Shown: one piece after another, positions 29,435-39,191 of the stretch | Position numbering within the stretch: position 1 is the stretch's first letter | Layout of the letters: every line of letters begins with the position of its first letter | Source: Pseudoxanthomonas sp. z9 | Lineage (GTDB): Bacteria; Pseudomonadota; Gammaproteobacteria; Xanthomonadales; Xanthomonadaceae | Direction: 5' to 3' | Length of the DNA: 64,000 nt | Assembly: GCF_006542425.1 (NCBI RefSeq) | Contig: NZ_VFID01000003.1 | Span: 62,001 to 126,000, forward strand | Notes under the pieces: model-generated | What the model was told of the DNA's origin: nothing | Database searches by the model: none | What the model saw: only the letters and a program-made list of their open reading frames with translations | Program-made: the position numbers and the translations under genes

Positions 29435-29899
29435 ATGAGCTATCGCGAAGGCCGGTTCTGGCAACCCGACGTGACCGTCGCCACCATCGTGGTGCGTGAT
29501 GGCCGCCTGCTCATGGTCGAGGAACGCGCCCAGGGCCGGCTGGTGTTCAACCAGCCCGCCGGCCATCTGGAGCCGGACGAGACCCTGCTCGACGCCGCGC
29601 TGCGCGAGACCCGCGAGGAAACCGGCTGGGACGTGCGCCTGACCGCGTTCGTCGGCGCCTACCAGTGGAAGGCCACCGAAACCGGCCGCCATTACCTGCG
29701 CTTCGCCTTCGCCGCCGAGCCGGTGCGCCACGATCCGGGTCGGGCGCTGGACGAAGGCATCGTCCAGACCCACTGGCTGACCCCGGCCGAACTGCAGCAG
29801 GCGCAGGCGCGCCATCGCAGCCCGCTGGTGTGGCAGGCGGTCGAGGACTATCTGGGCGGCCGCCGCTATCCGCTGGACATGCTCCATCACCTGGCATGA
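29435..29899 (+). CDS. nudJ: NUDIX hydrolase, NudJ-like
   Basis: A 154-aa phosphatase of the Nudix superfamily. The Nudix box [20 protein letters not shown], then TGW fits G-x5-E-x7-R-E-x-x-E-E-x-G-U. The N-terminal [20 protein letters not shown] and the following FNQPAGHLE are typical of NudJ (hydroxymethylpyrimidine pyrophosphate or nucleotide phosphatase). The stop overlaps the mnmA start (ATGA). The nudJ-mnmA-hflD order is the same as in E. coli. Confidence 0.88.
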   Translation: MSYREGRFWQPDVTVATIVVRDGRLLMVEERAQGRLVFNQPAGHLEPDETLLDAALRETREETGWDVRLTAFVGAYQWKATETGRHYLRFAFAAEPVRHDPGRALDEGIVQTHWLTPAELQQAQARHRSPLVWQAVEDYLGGRRYPLDMLHHLA

Positions 29900-31014
29900 G
29901 CACGCCGCGCGTCATCGTCGGTGTCTCGGGCGGGGTCGACTCGTCGGTGGCGGCGCTGCGCCTGGTCCGGGCCGGTGCATCCGTGGCCGGACTGTTCATG
30001 CAGAACTGGGCCGACGACGGCAGCGGCGAATGCCGGGCCGAGGATGATCGCCGCGACGCGGTAGCCGTCTGCGGCCGGCTCGGAATCCCGTTTCATTTCC
30101 GCGATTTCTCCGCCGAATACTGGCAAGGCGTGTTCGAACATTTCCTCGCCGAATACGCCGCCGGCCGCACGCCCAATCCGGACGTGCTGTGCAACCGCGA
30201 GGTCAAGTTCAAGCATTTCCTCGATGCCGCGCGCGAGCTGGGTGCGGAGAAGATCGCCACCGGCCACTACGCGCGCATCGGTTTCCATGGCGGACGTTGG
30301 CAGTTGCTGCGCGGCATCGACCGCGGCAAGGACCAGAGCTACTTCCTGCACCAGTTGGGCCAGGAGCAGTTGTCGGCGACCCTCTTCCCGATCGGGGAAA
30401 TGCAGAAGCAGGATCTGCGCGCGGTCGCACGCGAGGCCGGCCTGCCGACCCACGACAAGAAGGACTCCACCGGCATCTGCTTCATCGGCGAGCGCGATTT
30501 CCGCGAGTTCCTCGGCCGCTACCTGCCCGCCCGCCGCGGCGAGATGCGGGATCCGCAGGGGCAGCGCATCGGCGAGCATCCGGGGGTGTTCTATTTCACC
30601 CTCGGCCAGCGCGAGGGCCTGCAGATCGGCGGCGTGCGCGGGCGTCCCGCCGCGCCCTGGTACGTGGTCGGCAAGGACGTGGCCAACAACATCCTGTACG
30701 TGGACCAGGACACCCTGAGTCCCTACCTGCAATCGAACCGGCTGTGGTCCGAGCCGGCCCACTGGACCACCGGCAGTGCGCCGTCCACGCGCTTCGAGTG
30801 CACCGCGCAGACACGCTACCGCCAGGCCGACGAGCCCTGCTCGGTGACGGTCGCCGACGATGGCCGGCTGGAGGTCGCGTTCGCGCGGCCGCAGCGTGCG
30901 GTCACGCCCGGCCAGTCGGTGGTGCTGTATGACGGCGACGTCTGCCTCGGCGGCGCGGTCATCGCCGCCACCGACGCCCCCCTGGAACGAAGAATCGCGG
31001 AGCAAGCGGCTTGA
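29896..31014 (+). CDS. mnmA: tRNA-specific 2-thiouridylase MnmA
   Basis: A 372-aa enzyme that thiolates U34 of tRNA-Lys/Glu/Gln using persulfide sulfur relayed from IscS. PP-loop [12 protein letters not shown] is at 9-20, catalytic Cys99 in [12 protein letters not shown], Cys195 in [17 protein letters not shown] and ATGHYARI are family segments. The start is fixed by the ATGA overlap with nudJ and by homology; the longer frame upstream lies inside nudJ. The stop overlaps hflD. Confidence 0.96.
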   Translation: MSTPRVIVGVSGGVDSSVAALRLVRAGASVAGLFMQNWADDGSGECRAEDDRRDAVAVCGRLGIPFHFRDFSAEYWQGVFEHFLAEYAAGRTPNPDVLCNREVKFKHFLDAARELGAEKIATGHYARIGFHGGRWQLLRGIDRGKDQSYFLHQLGQEQLSATLFPIGEMQKQDLRAVAREAGLPTHDKKDSTGICFIGERDFREFLGRYLPARRGEMRDPQGQRIGEHPGVFYFTLGQREGLQIGGVRGRPAAPWYVVGKDVANNILYVDQDTLSPYLQSNRLWSEPAHWTTGSAPSTRFECTAQTRYRQADEPCSVTVADDGRLEVAFARPQRAVTPGQSVVLYDGDVCLGGAVIAATDAPLERRIAEQAA

Positions 31015-31622
31015 GCAACCAGTTTTCCGAACGTGTCCTGGCCCTGGCCGGACTGGCGCAGGCGCTGCACCAGGTCCGCCGCATCGCCGAGACCGGCCAT
31101 TCCGAGGCCGCCGTGGTACAGACCGCGCTGGACAGCGTGTTCCGCCTGGACGCCGCCGACACGGCCGGTGTGTTCGGCCGCGCCTCCGAACTGAATCCCG
31201 GCCTGCGCCTGCTGCGCGGTTACCTGACCGGCGAGAACAAGGAGGACAGCCTGCCCCGCCTGGGCATGGCGGTGCTGCAGCTGGAGCGTCGCTTCATCCG
31301 CCGCAACGATCTGATCGATGCGATCGGACAGGGCGTGGAGAAGCTGTCCCCGCAATCCGGCCAGCTCGGCAGCACCCACCCGGAAGTGATCGCCGCGCTC
31401 GGCAACCTCTACGCCGAAACCCTCAGCCAGTTGCGCCCGCGGGTGATGGTCCAGGGCAATCCGCACTACCTCGGCCAACCCGGCGTGGTCGCTGAAATCC
31501 GCGCGATCCTGCTGGCGGCGGTGCGCGCGGCGGTGTTGTGGCGGCAACTGGGCGGCAGCTACTGGGACTTCCTGTTCTCGCGCCGCGCGATGGCCGCGGC
31601 CGTCGATGGCTGGTTGAACTGA
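31011..31622 (+). CDS. hflD: High-frequency lysogenization protein HflD homolog
   Basis: A 203-aa all-helical membrane-associated protein. Family segments include [49 protein letters not shown], and the C-terminal [13 protein letters not shown]. The start codon is TTG overlapping the mnmA stop (TTGA). HflD interacts with lambda CII in E. coli; its general cellular role is not well defined. Position after mnmA is conserved. The purB gene that follows in E. coli is absent here. Confidence 0.92.
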   Translation: MSNQFSERVLALAGLAQALHQVRRIAETGHSEAAVVQTALDSVFRLDAADTAGVFGRASELNPGLRLLRGYLTGENKEDSLPRLGMAVLQLERRFIRRNDLIDAIGQGVEKLSPQSGQLGSTHPEVIAALGNLYAETLSQLRPRVMVQGNPHYLGQPGVVAEIRAILLAAVRAAVLWRQLGGSYWDFLFSRRAMAAAVDGWLN

Positions 31623-31634
31623 GCAGGCCCCGGC

Positions 31635-33143
31635 TCAGCCGGCGCAGGTGGTCCGCCGGTTCCGCCCCGCGGCCGGCACGCCGAACAGCATCAGGCTGGC
31701 GAACGCGAGCAGGCATACGCTCAGCCCGCCATACAGGGTAATCCAGCCGAATCCATGCGCCAGCGCGGCCGGCGCCGCCGGCATCCCGGCCATGTCACCG
31801 GCCGCGATCCGCTCGGCCAGCACGCGCAGGTTCGCCGCGTCGCCCACGTCGACGGCGACCCGTCCCAGACCCGACTGCACGCCGCGCACCAGCAGCAAGC
31901 CCATCAGGGCGATATTGACCGCCAGCGATATCAGCCGCGCGCTCATGTCCAGTCCCGACGCCATGCCCGCGCGATCCGGCGACACCGAACCGGTGGTGGT
32001 GTTGGTGACCGGCGTATTGGTGATGCCCAGGCCGATGCCGGCGACCAGCGCGCCCGGCAACACGCTCCACAGACCGGGCTCGCTGATGCCCGCGCCCCAA
32101 TGCATCAGCAGGAAACCGACGCCGATGGTGAACAATCCGCCCGGGATCACCAGGCCGGGCCGGTAACGCAGCGACAGGCGCTCGCCCACTGGCGGGAACA
32201 CCAGCGCGGGCAAGGTGTACGCGAGCAGCGCCACGCCCGAAGCCAGTTCGCCCAGGCCGAGCACGCCATGGAAGTACAGCGGCAGGTACACCATCAGCGG
32301 CCAGAAACTGAAGTTCATGCCCATCGATCCCAGCAGCGCGCCTGAAAATTCGCGGTTGCGCAGCACCGAGAAGTCGAACATCGGATGCGGCACCCGTCGC
32401 TCCACCACGACGAACATCGCCAGGAAGAACACGGTCGCCACCAGCACGCCCAGCGACGCCGGCCGCGCGAACCCCATCTCGCCGCCCTGGGTCAGGTAGA
32501 ACGCCAGGCCCAGCACTGCCAGCGACAGCGAGACCATCCCGGCCCAGTCGAGCCGGCGTGCCTGCGGATCCCGCGATTCCTCCACGCTCGTCAGCACCAG
32601 CAGCAGGGTCAGCGCGGCGATCGGCCCGTGCACCAGGAACACCCAGGTCCAGTCGGACACGGCCACGATCATGCCGCCGATCAGCGGTCCGAAGCCCAGC
32701 CCGAAACCGAATACCACGCCCCAGGCGGCAAACGCCTTGCCGCGCTCGCGGCCATCGCGGAACTGGTGCGAGAGGATCGCCAGCATGCTGATCAGCAGCA
32801 CGCCCCCGCTCATGCCCTGCAGCGCGCGCGCCCCGATCAGCGTGGTCACGTCGCCCGCCAGTCCGCACATCACCGAACTGGCGCCGAACAGCAGGCCGCT
32901 GATCAGGAACACCCGCCGGCGACCGAACCGGTCGGCCAGCGCGCCGGCCGCCATCAGCACCGTGGTGCTGGCGATGGTGTAGGCATTCATCACCCACTGC
33001 ATCTGGCGGAAATCGCCGCCCAGCACGCGTTCGAGGGTCGGCAGGATGACCGGCACGCTGGAGATTTCCAGGCCAAACATCAGCGAGGCGAGGCAGACGG
33101 CGAACAGCGCCGTCCTGTTCCGGGAAGACAGGGAAGCGGACAT
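31635..33143 (-). CDS. MFS transporter, DHA2 family (14 TM)
   Basis: A 502-aa multidrug-type major facilitator with about 14 membrane helices. Motif A-like DRFGRRRVFLISG follows TM2 (ALADRFG), and motif C-like GFGLGFGPLIGGM is in TM5. The large non-helical loop late in the protein (DLGDAANL-like, about 440-470) is typical of EmrB/QacA relatives. The ATG at 33143 has GGAG 6 nt upstream. It is divergent from a LysR gene 145 nt away, which probably regulates it. Substrate unknown; drug or organic-compound efflux is likely. Confidence 0.85.
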   Translation of the reverse strand: MSASLSSRNRTALFAVCLASLMFGLEISSVPVILPTLERVLGGDFRQMQWVMNAYTIASTTVLMAAGALADRFGRRRVFLISGLLFGASSVMCGLAGDVTTLIGARALQGMSGGVLLISMLAILSHQFRDGRERGKAFAAWGVVFGFGLGFGPLIGGMIVAVSDWTWVFLVHGPIAALTLLLVLTSVEESRDPQARRLDWAGMVSLSLAVLGLAFYLTQGGEMGFARPASLGVLVATVFFLAMFVVVERRVPHPMFDFSVLRNREFSGALLGSMGMNFSFWPLMVYLPLYFHGVLGLGELASGVALLAYTLPALVFPPVGERLSLRYRPGLVIPGGLFTIGVGFLLMHWGAGISEPGLWSVLPGALVAGIGLGITNTPVTNTTTGSVSPDRAGMASGLDMSARLISLAVNIALMGLLLVRGVQSGLGRVAVDVGDAANLRVLAERIAAGDMAGMPAAPAALAHGFGWITLYGGLSVCLLAFASLMLFGVPAAGRNRRTTCAG

Positions 33144-33230
33144 GGGGGACTCCGGTGGGGCCGCGTGCGGCGTCCGCGGGATGGGCGGGACGGCCGGTCG
33201 GGGCACGGGCGGTATTGTCGGAAACCGCAT

Positions 33231-33282
33231 TCAATGATGGAAATGATTTAATTTATTCCCATCCAGTAATTCCCTTCATTGA
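33231..33282. promoter_or_regulatory. Inverted repeat in MFS/LysR intergenic region, candidate LysR operator
   Basis: TCAATGA at 33231-33237 and TCATTGA at 33276-33282 form an inverted repeat around a notably AT-rich core (TGATTTAATTTATT) between divergent promoters. This is typical of LysR-type control. Confidence 0.45.
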
Positions 33283-33288
33283 TCAGCC

Positions 33289-34131
33289 ATGGACTTCGAC
33301 CCCGCCCTGCTGCGCGCCTTCATCGCGGTCACCGAAACCGGCGGCTTCACCCGCGCCGCCGAACGCCTGCACCTGACCCAGTCGGCGGTCAGCCACCAGA
33401 TCCGCCGGCTGGAGGAACAGGTCGGGCGTCCCCTGCTCCACCGCACCACCCGCCGCCTGACCCTGACCGAGGACGGCGAGGAATTCCTCAGCCACGCGCA
33501 GCGCATCCTCGATGCGTCCGACGCGCTGACCCGGCGCTTCCATCTGTCGCCGGTGTCCGGCGTGATCCGCTTCGGCGTGGCCGATACCTACCTGGGTTCG
33601 CGCCTGCCCACCCTGCTGGGGCAGTTCGCGCGCAGCCATCCGTGCGTGCGGCTGGAAGTGAACGTCTCCTCCAGCCCGGATTTCCGCGCGATGGTCGCCG
33701 CCGGCGAACTCGACATGGCGGTGGTGCTGGCCGAACCGGGCCAGGATGAGGATCTGCTGTTGCGCAGCACCCAGTTCGTCTGGAGCGCGGCGGACAACTT
33801 CGCGCCGCCCGCAGGCGATTCGTTGCCGCTCGCGTTCGCGCCCTCGCCCTGCCTGCGCCGTCAGATCGGCCTGGCCGCGCTGGAGCGCGCCGCCCAGCCC
33901 TGGCATTTCACCTTCACCTCGGCCAGCAACGAGGGCCTGCGCGCGGCGACGCTGGCCGGGCTGGGCGTGGCGGTGATGACGAAAACCGAACTGGTGCCGG
34001 GCCTGAAGATCGTCAACGACGAACTGGGCCTGCCGGCATTGCCGAAGGCCGAATATGTACTGGTGCAACGCCCCGGCGAGCGGACCGCGGCGGACGAGGA
34101 GTTCGTGCGGCTGCTGCGTGACCATTCATGA
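33289..34131 (+). CDS. LysR-type transcriptional regulator
   Basis: A 280-aa LTTR. The N-terminal winged helix-turn-helix DPALLRAFIAVTETGGFTRA, then AERLHLTQSAVSHQIRRLEE is textbook. The effector domain from about 90 starts with GVIRFGVADTYLGSRLPTLL. It is divergent from the DHA2 exporter and likely its regulator and an autoregulator. The inducer is unknown. It ends before a bidirectional terminator shared with acnB. Confidence 0.9.
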   Translation: MDFDPALLRAFIAVTETGGFTRAAERLHLTQSAVSHQIRRLEEQVGRPLLHRTTRRLTLTEDGEEFLSHAQRILDASDALTRRFHLSPVSGVIRFGVADTYLGSRLPTLLGQFARSHPCVRLEVNVSSSPDFRAMVAAGELDMAVVLAEPGQDEDLLLRSTQFVWSAADNFAPPAGDSLPLAFAPSPCLRRQIGLAALERAAQPWHFTFTSASNEGLRAATLAGLGVAVMTKTELVPGLKIVNDELGLPALPKAEYVLVQRPGERTAADEEFVRLLRDHS

Positions 34132-34176
34132 CCACGCGTCGATGCACGGCGGCAAGAAATACCTCTCCGACAACGG

Positions 34177-34202
34177 AAAACCCCGGCTTTCGCCGGGGTT
34201 TT
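34177..34202. terminator. Bidirectional terminator between lysR and acnB
   Basis: AAAACCCCGGC-TTTC-GCCGGGGTTTT, a perfect 11-bp stem with A-run on one side and T-run on the other, serving the converging lysR (+) and acnB (-) genes. Confidence 0.92.
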
Positions 34203-34227
34203 CGTACAGCAATCACCACCTGGACGC

Positions 34228-36819
34228 TTACGCGGCGACGGTGTCGGCCACGTCCTTGTAGTCGGCGATCTGATCGAAGTTCATGTAGCGGTAGATCTGA
34301 TCGCCGTTGGCGTTGATGACGCCGATGTCAGCCATGTACTCGGCCTTGGTCGGGATGCGGCCCAGGCGCGAGCAGATCGCCGCCAGTTCCGCCGAACCCA
34401 GGTAGACGTTCGAGTTCTTGCCCAGGCGGTTGGGGAAGTTGCGGGTGCTGGTGGAGAACACGGTGGCGCCCTCCTTCACCTGCGCCTGGTTGCCCATGCA
34501 CAGCGAGCAGCCCGGCATCTCCATGCGCGCGCCGGCGGTGCCGAAGGTGCCGTAGTGGCCTTCCTTGGTCAGCTCGGCGGCATCCATCTTGGTCGGCGGC
34601 GCGACCCACAGCTTGGTCGGGATGTCGCGCTTGCCTTCCAGCAGCTTGGACGCGGCGCGGAAGTGGCCGATGTTGGTCATGCACGAACCAATGAACACTT
34701 CGTCGATGACCGCGCCGGAGACTTCCGACAGGGTCTTCACGTCGTCCGGATCGTTCGGGCAGGCCACGATCGGCTCATGCACGTCGGCCAGATCGATCTC
34801 GATGACCGCCGCGTACTCGGCGTCGGCATCGCCCTTGAGCAATTGCGGGTCGGCCAGCCAGGCTTCCATCGCCTTGATCCGGCGCTGCAGGCTGCGCGGA
34901 TCCTGGTAACCCTCGGCGATCATCCACTTCAGCAGCGTGATGTTGCTGTTGATGTACTCGATGATCGGTTCCTTGTTGAGGTGCACCGTGCAGCCGGCGG
35001 CCGAGCGCTCGGCCGAGGCGTCGGACAGTTCGAACGCCTGTTCGACCTTCAGGTCCGGCAGGCCTTCAATCTCCAGGATGCGGCCGGAGAAGATGTTCTT
35101 CTTGCCCTGCTTGGCGACCGTCAGCAGGCCCTGCTTGATGGCGTACAGCGGAATCGCGTTGACCAGATCGCGCAGGGTCACGCCCGGCTGCATCTGGCCC
35201 TTGAAGCGGACCAGCACCGACTCGGGCATGTCCAGCGGCATCACCCCGGTGGCCGCGGCGAAGGCGACCAGGCCGGAGCCGGCCGGGAACGAGATGCCCA
35301 CCGGGAAGCGCGTATGCGAATCGCCGCCGGTGCCGACGGTGTCGGGCAGCAGCATGCGGTTGAGCCAGCTGTGGATCACGCCGTCGCCCGGACGCAGCGA
35401 AATGCCGCCGCGGTTGCTGATGAAGGCCGGCAGTTCATGGTGGGTCTTGACGTCGACCGGCTTCGGATAGGCGGCGGTGTGGCAGAACGACTGCATCACC
35501 AGATCCGCGCTGAAGCCCAGGCAGGCCAGATCCTTCAGCTCGTCGCGGGTCATCGGGCCGGTGGTGTCCTGCGACCCCACCGAGGTCATCTTCGGCTCGC
35601 AGTAAGTGCCCGGGCGGATGCCCTGACCTTCGGGCAGGCCGCAGGCGCGACCGACCATCTTCTGCGCCAGGGTGTAGCCCTTGCCGGTGTCGGCGGGATT
35701 CTGCGGCAGGCGGAACAGGCTCGACGCCGGCAGGCCCAGCGCCTCGCGCGCCTTGGCGGTCAGGCCGCGGCCGATGATCAGCGGGATGCGGCCACCGGCG
35801 CGCACTTCGTCGAACAGCACGTCGCTCTTGACCTGGAACTCGGCGATCACCTCGCCGTTCTTCAGCGCCTTGCCTTCATACGGACGCAGCTCGACCACGT
35901 CGCCCATGTCCATCTTCGACACGTCCAGCTCGATCGGCAGCGCACCGGCGTCTTCCATCGTGTTGTAGAAGATCGGGGCGATCTTGCTGCCCAGGCAGAC
36001 GCCGCCGAAGCGCTTGTTCGGAATGAACGGAATATCCTCGCCGGTCCACCACAGCACCGAGTTGGTCGCCGACTTGCGGCTGGAGCCGGTGCCGACCACG
36101 TCGCCGACGTAGGCGACCGGATGGCCCTTCCCGGTCAGCGACTGGATGAAGGCGATCGGGCCGCGCTTGCCGTCCTCTTCCGGGGTGAAGGGCGCGCCGT
36201 CGCGCTTGTTCTTCAGCATCGCCAGCGCATGCATCGGGATGTCCGGGCGGGTGGTCGCGTCCGGCGCCGGCGACAGGTCGTCGGTGTTGGTCTCGCCCGG
36301 CACCTTGAACACGGTGACGGTCAGCGACTGCGGCACTTCCGGGCGGCTGGTGAACCATTCGGCGTCGGCCCAGCTCTGCAGCACCGACTGGGCATTCGCG
36401 TTGCCCTTCTGCGCCTTTTCCTGCACGTCGTGGAAGGCGTCGAACATCAGCAGGGTGTGCTTGAGCGCGTTGGCGGCGATGGTACCGACCTGGGCGTCAT
36501 CCAGCAGTTCCACCAGCGGATGGATGTTGTAACCGCCGAGCATGGTGCCCAGCAGTTCGGTAGCGCGCTCGCGGCTGATCAGCGGGCACTGCTCGCTGCC
36601 GAAGGCGACTGCGGCCAGGTAGGAAGCCTTGACCTTGGCGGCGTCGTCCACGCCGGCGGGCACGCGATGGGTGATCAGGTCCAGCAGGAAGTCGCCCTCG
36701 CCGGCCGGCGGCGCCTTCAGCAGTTCGATGACCTCGGCGGTCTGCTGGGCCGACAGCGGCAGCGGCGGGATGCCCAGCGCGGCGCGCTCGGCTACGTGGT
36801 GGCGATAGGCTTCCAACAT
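34228..36819 (-). CDS. acnB: Aconitate hydratase B / 2-methylisocitrate dehydratase
   Basis: An 863-aa [4Fe-4S] enzyme of the TCA cycle interconverting citrate, cis-aconitate and isocitrate; AcnB also acts on 2-methyl-cis-aconitate. The HEAT-like N-terminal domain ([20 protein letters not shown]) and swivel domain precede the catalytic part, the AcnB order. Cluster ligands lie in [16 protein letters not shown] and [31 protein letters not shown] is the active-site DSHTR region. The start at 36819 is the family start; the short in-frame extension is rejected. It lies 46 nt upstream of and on the same strand as the PIN/AbrB pair. A second aconitase (acnA) is 7.4 kb away. Confidence 0.96.
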   Translation of the reverse strand: MLEAYRHHVAERAALGIPPLPLSAQQTAEVIELLKAPPAGEGDFLLDLITHRVPAGVDDAAKVKASYLAAVAFGSEQCPLISRERATELLGTMLGGYNIHPLVELLDDAQVGTIAANALKHTLLMFDAFHDVQEKAQKGNANAQSVLQSWADAEWFTSRPEVPQSLTVTVFKVPGETNTDDLSPAPDATTRPDIPMHALAMLKNKRDGAPFTPEEDGKRGPIAFIQSLTGKGHPVAYVGDVVGTGSSRKSATNSVLWWTGEDIPFIPNKRFGGVCLGSKIAPIFYNTMEDAGALPIELDVSKMDMGDVVELRPYEGKALKNGEVIAEFQVKSDVLFDEVRAGGRIPLIIGRGLTAKAREALGLPASSLFRLPQNPADTGKGYTLAQKMVGRACGLPEGQGIRPGTYCEPKMTSVGSQDTTGPMTRDELKDLACLGFSADLVMQSFCHTAAYPKPVDVKTHHELPAFISNRGGISLRPGDGVIHSWLNRMLLPDTVGTGGDSHTRFPVGISFPAGSGLVAFAAATGVMPLDMPESVLVRFKGQMQPGVTLRDLVNAIPLYAIKQGLLTVAKQGKKNIFSGRILEIEGLPDLKVEQAFELSDASAERSAAGCTVHLNKEPIIEYINSNITLLKWMIAEGYQDPRSLQRRIKAMEAWLADPQLLKGDADAEYAAVIEIDLADVHEPIVACPNDPDDVKTLSEVSGAVIDEVFIGSCMTNIGHFRAASKLLEGKRDIPTKLWVAPPTKMDAAELTKEGHYGTFGTAGARMEMPGCSLCMGNQAQVKEGATVFSTSTRNFPNRLGKNSNVYLGSAELAAICSRLGRIPTKAEYMADIGVINANGDQIYRYMNFDQIADYKDVADTVAA

Positions 36820-36865
36820 GGTGACTCCGGAATGCGGTGAGGTGACGGGAAACAACGGGTGGGAC

Positions 36866-37270
36866 TTATTCCGCGGCGGGAACGATCAACTTCAGTCCCT
36901 TGAAGTATTCACGGTAGAACCGATCGTCGCGGGTGATCAGGCCATTGCACTGGAGCAGCGCGTGGGCGCCGATCAGGAAATCGGGCGCGGCGCGGTGGCT
37001 GGCACCGTCGCGCTGGCGGTGGCGGCGCTGCATCTCGCCAGCGCGCAGCGCCGACTTGGCTTCCAGCGCGCTGAAACGGATGCTCATTTCCTCCAGCACC
37101 GCCAGCGCCTCGGAACCATCGCGCAACGCGCTGCACACTTCGGCCAGGGCGACCTCGCAGATCACGACCGGTCCGGCGCTCAGGCACTGCCGCAGGCAGG
37201 CCTCGGCGGCGTCGGCCTGCGGGCCGTCGGCCAGCAGATCGATGAGGACGGAGGAATCCAGGGCGATCAT
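36866..37270 (-). CDS. PIN-domain toxin, VapC-like
   Basis: A 134-aa PIN-fold ribonuclease. The first acidic residue is in [13 protein letters not shown] (Asp5), a second acidic cluster is near EVALAEV (about 40-46), and C-terminal acids are in [10 protein letters not shown] and LITRDDRFY. The Mg-binding set therefore looks complete. The gene overlaps no other; its start lies 10 nt after the AbrB-type antitoxin stop on the same strand, the usual antitoxin-first order. Its ATG lies in a GATGATCG context without a strong ribosome-binding site, consistent with lower toxin expression. It is chromosomal, next to acnB. Confidence 0.85.
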   Translation of the reverse strand: MIALDSSVLIDLLADGPQADAAEACLRQCLSAGPVVICEVALAEVCSALRDGSEALAVLEEMSIRFSALEAKSALRAGEMQRRHRQRDGASHRAAPDFLIGAHALLQCNGLITRDDRFYREYFKGLKLIVPAAE

Positions 37271-37280
37271 CGCGTCGGCC

Positions 37281-37526
37281 TCACTGTTCCGGCATCTCGC
37301 CGGGCGCGTGGCCGCGCAGGGCGCGCATGGCCGCGTCGGTGCTGTCGAAACCGTCGAGCTTGAAGCGCCCACGGGCGCGCGAGATGGCATCGTCCACGCT
37401 CTTGCGCAGGATGATCCGACTGCCTTCCAGCTCGACCTTGAGCACGCTGCCTTTGGTCAGTCCCAAGGCGTCACGCACGGCCTTGGGCAGGGTGATCTGG
37501 CCACGTTCGGCGACGGTCGCTTCCAT
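37281..37526 (-). CDS. AbrB/MazE-type antitoxin
   Basis: An 81-aa swapped-hairpin DNA-binding protein: MEATVAERGQITLPKAVRDA, then LGLTKGSVLKVELEGSRIILR matches the SpoVT-AbrB domain. The C-terminal part (DDAISRARGRFKLDGFDSTD) is the toxin-binding tail. The ATG at 37526 is preferred: GGAG lies 7 nt before it and the mapped promoter (-10 at 37553-37558) would start RNA near or after an upstream ATG at 37550. It neutralises the downstream PIN toxin and likely represses its own promoter. Confidence 0.87.
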   Translation of the reverse strand: MEATVAERGQITLPKAVRDALGLTKGSVLKVELEGSRIILRKSVDDAISRARGRFKLDGFDSTDAAMRALRGHAPGEMPEQ

Positions 37527-37538
37527 GGGCGGCTCCGG

Positions 37539-37581
37539 GAAAGTATGCACGAATTATACATACTTTCGGATGCATACCCAA
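37539..37581 (-). promoter_or_regulatory. TA promoter embedded in a perfect inverted-repeat operator
   Basis: On the minus strand -35 TTGGGT (37576-37581), 17-nt spacer and a consensus -10 TATAAT (37553-37558) form a good sigma70 promoter. GAAAGTATG (37539-37547) and CATACTTTC (37559-37567), a perfect 9-bp inverted repeat, flank the -10 box. Binding of the AbrB-type antitoxin there would block the promoter. Confidence 0.75.
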
Positions 37582-37639
37582 GCGGTCCCACGCAACGGAA
37601 ACGGGCTGTGAAGTCCGTCACACGGCCCTCGCCGCGAGG

Positions 37640-39082
37640 TCAGAACGCCAACTGGAACCTCAAATTGACCGTATAACCCCGATCCGGCCCCGGCCATGTC
37701 CCGGAGCGGTTCTCGCTGCGCCAGCGCACTGCGTCCAGCATCACCCGGCTCCAGTCGTTCAGATACCAGTTGGTGCCGACGGTCCAGCCACTGCCCTGCC
37801 CGCCGCCGGGCAGATCCCGGTAGTCGGCTGCCTCGTAGCGGGCCTTCAGCTCCCAGGCACCCCCGCCTCCGGCGGTGATCGGATCCGCGACCTTGACCCG
37901 CCCCCAGGTGCCCGTCTTGGCCGAGTACGCCGGACCGGCGCCCTGCAGGAACCAGCCCATCGAAAACGCGTGGGCGTCGTGATGCCGGTGGTAGTCACCA
38001 CTGGCCTCGCGTCCCTTCAAGCCGCGGCGCCCCCACTCGGCATACGCCCAGAACGGCCCGGAAAAGCCGGCCAGTTCCAGTCCGTGGCCGTCGCCCCGCT
38101 CGGCCCCCTGCACGCGCCCGCTGCCGATCCGCACCTGATCGTTGAAGGGGCCGGCGATGGCCGCATTGCGCATTACCCGCGCGGTGCCGCGGATTTCCTC
38201 GTGAAAGGCCCAGCCGCCCAAGTGAATCGTGCCCCCTTCCGAGCGCACGGGGTTCCAGTGCGCCCGCAGCGCGTAGGTCAGTCCGTCGTTGCCGTCGCCC
38301 GGGTTATCCAGGCTGTTGCCGCTGACCTGCAGCGCGGCATGCCAGTTCGCGCCGTGGATCTTCTGCATCACGCCCAATCCGAATGAACCGCGCTGCGGCA
38401 TGATCACCGCACCGACCAGATTGCGGCTCTGGAACGGGGTGTTGGCGGTACTGCTGCTGCCATCCAGGCCGCGCTCGTTCAAGCGATGGCCGATGGAAAG
38501 CTCTGCGTCATGCCCGAACAGGCGATGGTCGAAGGCCGCATACGCCGACTTCCACGCCACCGTGTTGCCGGCGAATTCCCCTTCCACCACGTAGCCCAGC
38601 GAGCCATGGCGACCTTCGACGCCCAGGCGCGCGGAGCGGATTTCGGTGCCGGACAGATTGCGCTGCGCATGATCGGAGCCGCCGGTGGACGAGGCATCGA
38701 CGAAGAATCGACCTCGCGGGCGAAAGCGAGCCTTGCCATCCGCGCTCGTGAATTCGGGAGCGCCCTTGGACCAGCTCACTTTCGGCTGCCGCGCCTGGTC
38801 GACTTCGAGCGTGACCAGTCGCGCCTCCAAGGAACCGGCCTCCTGTGCGGGTCCGGCTGGCGTGCCCTCGCCCGCCGCATCTTCAAGCGCGGCCAGTCGC
38901 GCTTCCAGCGTCGCGATGCGCTGCGATTGCTGTTCGATCAAGCGGACCAGTCCGGTGGTCGATGCATCGGCGGAACCCGGGTGCCTAGCTGCTTCCTGCG
39001 CGCAGGCCAGCAATGGTGTTCCACTCAGGGCCAGCGTGATCGCGGCTGCCAGCAGGCGGGTATTGCCCACAAGATTCGTCAT
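37640..39082 (-). CDS. OprO/OprP-family outer-membrane porin
   Basis: A 480-aa porin. The signal peptide ends near LLACAQ; a short coiled coil (LVRLIEQQSQRIATLEARLA) follows at about 45-75, then the beta-barrel. The opening LARF/RFRPRGRFFVDASS and STGGSDHAQRNLSGTEIRSARLGVEG match phosphate-selective porin O/P. The end YTVNLRFQLAF has the terminal aromatic residue. The substrate is probably an anion; phosphate specificity is not implied by the context. It lies just downstream of an ABC transporter on the same strand (109-nt gap) and probably forms its outer-membrane entry. Confidence 0.82.
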   Translation of the reverse strand: MTNLVGNTRLLAAAITLALSGTPLLACAQEAARHPGSADASTTGLVRLIEQQSQRIATLEARLAALEDAAGEGTPAGPAQEAGSLEARLVTLEVDQARQPKVSWSKGAPEFTSADGKARFRPRGRFFVDASSTGGSDHAQRNLSGTEIRSARLGVEGRHGSLGYVVEGEFAGNTVAWKSAYAAFDHRLFGHDAELSIGHRLNERGLDGSSSTANTPFQSRNLVGAVIMPQRGSFGLGVMQKIHGANWHAALQVSGNSLDNPGDGNDGLTYALRAHWNPVRSEGGTIHLGGWAFHEEIRGTARVMRNAAIAGPFNDQVRIGSGRVQGAERGDGHGLELAGFSGPFWAYAEWGRRGLKGREASGDYHRHHDAHAFSMGWFLQGAGPAYSAKTGTWGRVKVADPITAGGGGAWELKARYEAADYRDLPGGGQGSGWTVGTNWYLNDWSRVMLDAVRWRSENRSGTWPGPDRGYTVNLRFQLAF

Positions 39083-39191
39083 GGTTGGTTTCTCCAGGCA
39101 AGCCGCCACCCTCGGCATGGCGGCCGCCGGCAACGGTGGGAACGATGGAAAGGGGGAGATCCGCGCCGGAACCGGCGCGGACCGGAAAACG

